Assembly (NCBI GenBank): GCA_947631195.1
Contig: CANRKK010000002.1
Coordinates: forward strand, 106,290-170,289
Length of the DNA stretch: 64,000 nucleotides
Source of the DNA: an uncultured Clostridia bacterium
GTDB taxonomy: Bacteria > Bacillota > Clostridia > Christensenellales > Borkfalkiaceae
Reading direction: 5' to 3'
The notes under the pieces were generated by a model, which worked only from the letters and a program-made list of their open reading frames with translations, ran no database searches and was not told the DNA's origin. The position numbers were made by a program, and so were the translations under genes. Every line of letters starts with the position of its first letter. Position 1 is the stretch's first letter. Of this stretch, positions 60,252-64,000 are shown in pieces.

Positions 60252-61499
60252 TTATTTATACAGTCTGTCCAAAGAGCCCTGCACCCTGGCGTTGTATTTC
60301 GAGACGATGTCCGTAAAGTCGGACGTGTCGCTCATTACCACTTCCCTGAGCATATTTATGATGGCCTGCTCCATGTCGGGCCAGACGGGCGTCGCGGGTC
60401 TGGGCGTAACTTTTTGAAGCTGCGCGGCAAACACGTTGAGCGCGTCGTTTCCGGTGTAGTATTCGTCCCCCAAAGCCTCGTTGGTGACGGGGAACAGGTT
60501 TTTGGCCTGATTGAACCTCAGCTGCACGTCCTTATTCGTGGAAAGATATTCGGCAAGCGCAAGCGCGGCCTCCTTGTCCCTCGTCTTTGCGGGTATACAG
60601 AGGGAATACAGCCCCAGCCCCGAATAGTTGGGAAGCGCGGGGTCTATCTTAACCATTTCGGCAAAGGCGCAGTCAAACTTTTTGGCGGCTCCCGTCACGT
60701 TGGAGAGAGACCAGCTGCCCATCTCGCAGAACGCCACGCCGCCCGTGTAGAACTTGTCTTCCTCGTAGGCGTTGGTGTTTGCATAGTTGGAAAGTTCCTT
60801 CCAGTTTGCAAGAGCCTTCAGAACGCCCTCGTCGTCAAAGGTCACGGTCTTGCCGTCCGCAGACATCATCGACCCGCCGTTGCGGGAAACGTATGCCGCG
60901 AAGGGCATCGCCGCAAAGCTGTTCATAGGCTGCGCAAACGCCGTTTTGCCCGCCGCCTTTATCTTTTCGCACGCGGCCACAAGCTCCTCAAACGTTTCGG
61001 GTATGTCGGCCTCGCCGCTCCCGTCCACCACTCCGCTGTCCTTCAGAATTTTGGGATTTACCATCAGAACGACGGTGTTTGCGGACATGGGCAGGGCGTA
61101 CACGTTTCCGTCGTACGAGTTGGCGTTGTACAGCGCTTCGGGATATTTCGCCTTAAGCTCCGCCGTCACGCTTTCGGAAAGATTTAAAAGCTGTTTGCTC
61201 TGCGCCAAAGCCTGAACGTAAACGTGGTCTATTATGGCGACGTCGGGGCGGGTCTTGTCGTCCTGAAGGGCCATCTTGTACGCGTCGAAGGCGTCCATAT
61301 CCTTGTACGCCACCTTGACCTGCACGTCGGGATAGTCGGTTTTGAAGTCCTCGAGCACGTCGTCTATGATCTGGCGGTAATCTTTGCCGCTCGGCCACCA
61401 CACGATAAGGTCGTCCCGGGAACCGCCGCAACCCGCCGCGCCTATAGCTGCGGCACACGCGAGCAGTAGCATGAGAAGTATCGCAGTAAATTTTTTCAT
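60252..61499 (-). CDS. Sugar ABC transporter solute-binding lipoprotein
   Basis: A 415-residue family-1 extracellular binding protein. The signal peptide ends in a GAAGC lipobox, then GGSRDDLIVWW begins the mature protein. Typical features: WWPSGKDYRQIIDDVLEDF, DVAIIDHVYV, ALPMSANTVVLMVNPKILKDSG, and a C-terminal lobe with ALAEYLSTNKDVQLRF. It has no permease of its own here, and it shares operator sites with the permease operon at 43081, so it is the probable binding subunit of that importer. ATG 61499 follows AGGAGG. Confidence 0.93.
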   Translation of the reverse strand: MKKFTAILLMLLLACAAAIGAAGCGGSRDDLIVWWPSGKDYRQIIDDVLEDFKTDYPDVQVKVAYKDMDAFDAYKMALQDDKTRPDVAIIDHVYVQALAQSKQLLNLSESVTAELKAKYPEALYNANSYDGNVYALPMSANTVVLMVNPKILKDSGVVDGSGEADIPETFEELVAACEKIKAAGKTAFAQPMNSFAAMPFAAYVSRNGGSMMSADGKTVTFDDEGVLKALANWKELSNYANTNAYEEDKFYTGGVAFCEMGSWSLSNVTGAAKKFDCAFAEMVKIDPALPNYSGLGLYSLCIPAKTRDKEAALALAEYLSTNKDVQLRFNQAKNLFPVTNEALGDEYYTGNDALNVFAAQLQKVTPRPATPVWPDMEQAIINMLREVVMSDTSDFTDIVSKYNARVQGSLDRLYK

Positions 61500-61514
61500 C
61501 CTTCCTCCTGACGG

Positions 61515-61529
61515 AAAAAACCGTTTTTT
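61515..61529. promoter_or_regulatory. LacI-type operator, binding-protein gene, site 2
   Basis: AAAAAACCGTTTTTT in the leader, 16 nt before the start codon. It is identical to the site at 43155-43169. Confidence 0.65.
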
Positions 61530-61572
61530 TAGTATTTTTTTAATAAAACGGGCTTCACGGACAAAAAATCCA

Positions 61573-61586
61573 GAAAACCGTTTTTC
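61573..61586. promoter_or_regulatory. LacI-type operator, binding-protein gene, site 1
   Basis: GAAAACCGTTTTTC just downstream of the -10 box, at the expected transcription start. Confidence 0.7.
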
Positions 61587-61589
61587 TTG

Positions 61590-61618
61590 ATTATAACACC
61601 AAAACGGCGATTTGTCAA
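61590..61618 (-). promoter_or_regulatory. Promoter of the binding-protein gene
   Basis: Minus strand TTGACA (61613-61618), 17-nt spacer, TATAAT (61590-61595): full consensus. Confidence 0.92.
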
Positions 61619-61719
61619 TAGCAAATTTAGAAATTTTCGAAAAAAATAGAACGGCGAGTAAACGCGCCGCCGCCCCTTTCCGCCGCCCTATCCTGCCGGC
61701 GTAGTTTTCTTATTACATA

Positions 61720-61751
61720 ATAAAAAACAGGCCGTGATTCAGCCTGTTTTT
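61720..61751 (-). terminator. Terminator of the HTH antitoxin-like gene
   Basis: Stem AAAACAGGC/GCCTGTTTT (61724-61732 with 61742-61750) followed by TTATTA on the minus strand. Nearly the same hairpin recurs at 62177-62209. Confidence 0.8.
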
Positions 61752-61757
61752 GGGGAG

Positions 61758-62069
61758 TTATGCGGAAACAATCCCCGATTTTCGGGGAAACAAAGGGTCT
61801 GCCTTGGTGAGCGCCAACATTCTGCACGCCGCACCCTCGGGCTTGTTCCTGCCCGATTCCCACGCTTCGACCGTCTTTACCGACACGCCGAGATACATGG
61901 CAAACTTCTTTTGCGTCAGTCCCGTGCTTTGGCGTATCGTGCGTATTTCCTGCGCGCTGAAAACTTCCACGGGAGCAATCTCCAAAACCGTCGTTCTCGC
62001 GGGGAGATTGCCCTTTTCATACTCGATGGCTTGGTTTAAGCCCTCTTTAATATCTTCAAAAACATTCAT
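61758..62069 (-). CDS. HigA2/NadS-type XRE antitoxin-like regulator
   Basis: A 103-residue protein. The N-terminus FEDIKEGLNQAIEYEKG is the usual start of this antitoxin group. The helix-turn-helix is IRTIRQSTGLTQKKFAMYLG then SVKTVEAWESGRNKPEG, and it ends in ACRMLAL. ATG 62069 follows AAGGAGG. Family members normally lie downstream of a HigB/RelE toxin gene. Here its own promoter is 55 nt upstream, with no toxin gene on either side, so it looks like an orphan. A palindrome in the promoter spacer suggests self-repression. Confidence 0.87.
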   Translation of the reverse strand: MNVFEDIKEGLNQAIEYEKGNLPARTTVLEIAPVEVFSAQEIRTIRQSTGLTQKKFAMYLGVSVKTVEAWESGRNKPEGAACRMLALTKADPLFPRKSGIVSA

Positions 62070-62123
62070 AATTTCAGCCTCCTTCGCCGAGTTGCGCTTT
62101 GAGTATATCCACAAGATGCTTAA

Positions 62124-62151
62124 ATTATACCCTATTTAATAGGGTTGTCAA
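62124..62151 (-). promoter_or_regulatory. Promoter with operator palindrome in the spacer
   Basis: Minus strand TTGACA (62146-62151), 16-nt spacer, TATAAT (62124-62129). The spacer is the palindrome ACCCTATT-T-AATAGGGT (62129-62145). Confidence 0.85.
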
Positions 62152-62176
62152 TCATTTTTTACTTTTTTCCGGCGGA

Positions 62177-62209
62177 ATAAAAAACAGGCCCGTAATTCGG
62201 CCTGTTTTT
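62177..62209 (-). terminator. Terminator of the tandem XRE genes
   Basis: Stem AAAACAGGCC/GGCCTGTTTT followed by TTTATTCC on the minus strand. Confidence 0.82.
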
Positions 62210-62215
62210 GGGGAG

Positions 62216-62533
62216 TTATTTTTTTAAAATTTGAAAAGTTTCAATCATCTTGCGGACAGTCTCTTTTTCCAAATCGGATAAAGAGAACCATTCCTTTAAA
62301 ACTTGCTCCTCTTCGGGAGTTTTTGCATCCGCTTCCACCCCGCAAAAGAATTGTTCAAGCGTTATTCCCAACGCCTCGCATATTTTTATTATGTTGGGCA
62401 ACGTCGGCTCCGCGCCTATTTTAAACCAATCATAAATTGCGTTGGTGGAAATGCCTGTTTGATTGGACAACTCATAGGCGGTCCAACCCCTTGTCCCCAT
62501 CAGTTCTTTAATTCTACCTGTTACGTCAATCAT
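62216..62533 (-). CDS. XRE-family regulator, paralogue 1
   Basis: A 105-residue HTH protein: RIKELMGTRGWTAYELSNQT, then GISTNAIYDWFKIGAEPTLP, and ALGITLEQFFCG. The C-terminal ~40 residues (PEEEQVLKEWFSLSDLEKE) form helices shared with paralogue 2. ATG 62533 overlaps the upstream stop by 8 nt, so the two are translated together. Target unknown. Confidence 0.87.
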   Translation of the reverse strand: MIDVTGRIKELMGTRGWTAYELSNQTGISTNAIYDWFKIGAEPTLPNIIKICEALGITLEQFFCGVEADAKTPEEEQVLKEWFSLSDLEKETVRKMIETFQILKK

Positions 62534-62855
62534 TTTTCACCGTCTTGTCTCTTTTAAAGGCCTTTATCGTTTGCAGAACGGCCGCCTTTTCTTCCTCATT
62601 CAAAAGGCGCCAGCCGTCCAGAAATTTATCCGCGGAATTTAACTTGTCTCTCCTGCCCATTCCGTAGAAAAATTGTTCTGCCGTTATCCCCGTTGCTTCG
62701 CATATTTTATCGATTACCGTCAACGAAGGATATACTTTTTCGTTTTTCCAATTCTGAATCGTGTTCTTAGATATGCCTACCTTTTTTGCAAGCTCGGTTT
62801 GGCTCATTCCCTTTTCGGCAATCAAATTAAAAATTCTCGTTGCAATCTCGTTCAT
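62526..62855 (-). CDS. XRE-family regulator, paralogue 2
   Basis: A 109-residue HTH protein: RIFNLIAEKGMSQTELAKKV, GISKNTIQNWKNEKVYPSLT, then ATGITAEQFFYGMG. Its C-terminal part (LLNEEEKAAVLQTIKAFKRD) aligns with paralogue 1, so both arose by duplication. ATG 62855 has only a weak GGTG upstream. First gene of the two-gene unit. Such tandem XRE pairs occur in phage-like or mobile remnants, but no other phage gene is near. Confidence 0.87.
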   Translation of the reverse strand: MNEIATRIFNLIAEKGMSQTELAKKVGISKNTIQNWKNEKVYPSLTVIDKICEATGITAEQFFYGMGRRDKLNSADKFLDGWRLLNEEEKAAVLQTIKAFKRDKTVKND

Positions 62856-63015
62856 TACACACCGCTTTATAGCGTTTACTTGTTATTGCCATAACGGTTA
62901 TATTGTATTAAATTGCCGATTTTATATATAATTGTTAATTTGTATGCGTATATAAGTTTATTTTGATTTTTGACTAAAGTTCCCTTCTTTCGACATTGTT
63001 CGACAGCTAAAATAT

Positions 63016-63045
63016 TTGCGATTGATACAAATAAAATGATATAAT
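63016..63045 (+). promoter_or_regulatory. Promoter of the unknown gene at 63076
   Basis: TTGCGA (63016-63021), 18-nt spacer, TATAAT (63040-63045). Confidence 0.6.
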
Positions 63046-63075
63046 AATATCAACAAAAACACAAAGGTAGTAATT

Positions 63076-63810
63076 ATGAAACAGTTGCAAAGCTTTATCG
63101 AATTTATACATGTCTGTGCGTTGGCGGATAGCTATGCCCTTGAAAACATTGCGTTCGGCAAACTGCGGCAAGGCGATAAAATTCCGTTCGATAAATTTGT
63201 TACCGATTTGGAGTTACAGCCGCTAAACCCGTATGCCTACAGGGATAAAATCGAGGGGCTTGCCATATCCGAAGAACTTACCGTCCCCGGCCTGGATACC
63301 GAACTTTTTTTAAAGGAGCTTTTTGCCGATAAGATGAATACGGTTTTTGAAACCGCCCCGAAAAAGGGCTGCGATTATGACGACAACGGACTGTATTATT
63401 TTAAGTTCGGTTTAAAAGAATATATTCGGGAACTTTACCCCCTGTACATAGAAATACTTGAAACCGACGTTGAACCCGACCTCTTCGACATATCCGATGT
63501 ATCTTCAGACCGCACTTTCGAAGCGGCTTGTTACGGGAAGATTGCAAAGTTTGTTGCGGCCATAAAAACAAAGGGGCTGCGGCAAGGCAGTTGCGTGGAC
63601 CGCTACGTTAAAGATTTGCCCCGCCTCCCCTATTTTGTAAAAAAACTGTTAAAAGTGCAAAAAAACCGCTGTCTCCTTGCAAACAGCGATACCGAAAGCG
63701 TAGGCTATAAACTTGCGGTACTGTCCTCGATAAAATTTATGAACCCGGCCCACACGCGGCTTTTTGAGCTGAAAGCAAAAAAATGGGCGGAAAACCGACC
63801 GGATAAATGA
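63076..63810 (+). CDS. Unknown cytoplasmic protein
   Basis: A 244-residue protein that I do not recognise. It has no signal peptide or membrane helix. It is of mixed composition, with an N-terminal helical part (SFIEFIHVCALADSYALENI), a region of paired acidic residues in the middle (ETDVEPDLFDISDVSSD), and a basic C-terminus (FELKAKKWAENRPDK). ATG 63076 follows AAAGG at a long spacing and a credible promoter lies upstream, so it is a single-gene unit. Nothing around it indicates a role. Confidence 0.65.
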   Translation: MKQLQSFIEFIHVCALADSYALENIAFGKLRQGDKIPFDKFVTDLELQPLNPYAYRDKIEGLAISEELTVPGLDTELFLKELFADKMNTVFETAPKKGCDYDDNGLYYFKFGLKEYIRELYPLYIEILETDVEPDLFDISDVSSDRTFEAACYGKIAKFVAAIKTKGLRQGSCVDRYVKDLPRLPYFVKKLLKVQKNRCLLANSDTESVGYKLAVLSSIKFMNPAHTRLFELKAKKWAENRPDK

Positions 63811-63841
63811 AGCTCGGCGGGCTGATTTTATTTTTGCAACT

Positions 63842-63886
63842 AAAAAGAGCCCGACAATAACGCCTAAGCGATCGGTTCGGGCTCTA
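63842..63886 (-). terminator. Terminator of the gene entering from the right edge
   Basis: 9-bp stem AGAGCCCGA/TCGGGCTCT with a long loop, followed by TTTTTAG on the minus strand. Confidence 0.75.
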
Positions 63887-63926
63887 CATACGGCAAAATA
63901 TAAATTTTTAACCGCAAAACTTGCCG

Positions 63927-64000
63927 CTAAACGCACTTTTTGCGGAATTTTGAGATAATCGTCTTAAACTCGTCGGGCAAAAAGGCGAGCGCGCGCCGTT
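63927..64000 (-). CDS. C-terminal end of an unidentified gene (cut by window edge)
   Basis: The minus-strand frame from the right edge reads RRALAFLPDEFKTIISKFRK and ends KCV-stop at 63927-63929, about 40 nt before a terminator. Codon choice (GAG, CTC, GCC) resembles the neighbours and the other two frames look random, so this is probably the last 24 codons of a real gene. Too short to identify. Confidence 0.5.
   Translation of the reverse strand, partial: RRALAFLPDEFKTIISKFRKKCV

Overview
The window looks like a chromosomal segment of a Bacillota (clostridial) bacterium, probably an uncultivated gut-type lineage. This is an inference from near-consensus TTGACA-17-TATAAT promoters, strong AGGAGG ribosome sites, many rho-independent terminators, YitT membrane proteins, ABC/LacI sugar loci, lipoproteins with clostridial lipoboxes and a high-copy family of intergenic repeats. 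Almost all genes lie on the minus strand, except eda, a TetR regulator, a tRNA-Gln, the mannosidase-HAD pair and one unknown gene near the right end.

Left flank (1-11500). Housekeeping and metabolism: the N-terminal part of trpS, thrC, a small P-loop ATPase, a class I aminotransferase, a SLOG-domain protein, eda, two tandem YitT paralogues, two unknown membrane proteins and tetR. Between the SLOG gene and eda lie two tandem copies of a structured RNA of about 190 nt. Each has its own consensus promoter. The distal copy ends in a terminator and the proximal copy leads into the SLOG gene with its Shine-Dalgarno inside a switchable hairpin. A block of dispersed repeats fills 5943-6780.

Accessory island (about 11.8-36.2 kb). 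It starts immediately after tRNA-Gln(CUG) and is visibly richer in A+T than both flanks. Reading in the direction of transcription (right to left) it holds: a membrane-anchored NACHT-leucine-rich-repeat protein; an XRE regulator that appears leaderless; a TerY-like triad (vWA, Ser/Thr kinase, PP2C phosphatase) followed by an HExxH peptidase, a TIR-leucine-rich-repeat protein and a SLOG protein with a SLATT-like membrane part; a second operon with a DUF1292-like protein, an unusual ClpAB-AAA / FtsH-AAA / M41 peptidase fusion, an FtsK-gamma-like winged-helix protein, an unknown acidic protein, a metallophosphoesterase and an RNA-repair-type HAD phosphatase, ending in a dense RNA structure; and a type III restriction-modification operon (tiny acidic protein, Mod, Res, AlbA_2 protein). 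This looks like a composite conflict and signalling island: sensors with repeats, a phospho-switch, proteases and NAD- or membrane-directed effectors. The joint function is inferred, not shown.

Right flank (36.4-64 kb). An alpha-mannoside utilisation region: ABC permeases, YesL-like protein, mannose-6-phosphate isomerase, hexokinase and MsmX/UgpC-type ATPase in one operon; a LacI regulator with a GxGYxYP protein; a GH38 alpha-mannosidase with a HAD phosphatase transcribed divergently; a second repeat block; a giant three-module Ig-like lipoprotein; a metallophosphoesterase lipoprotein; a GxGYxYP lipoprotein; and the solute-binding lipoprotein. Palindromes of the type GAAAACCGTTTTTC sit at the starts of these units and suggest one LacI-family regulon. 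Imported mannosides would be cut by GH38, phosphorylated by hexokinase and isomerised by ManA. The window ends with three small XRE proteins, an unknown gene and the last codons of a minus-strand gene.
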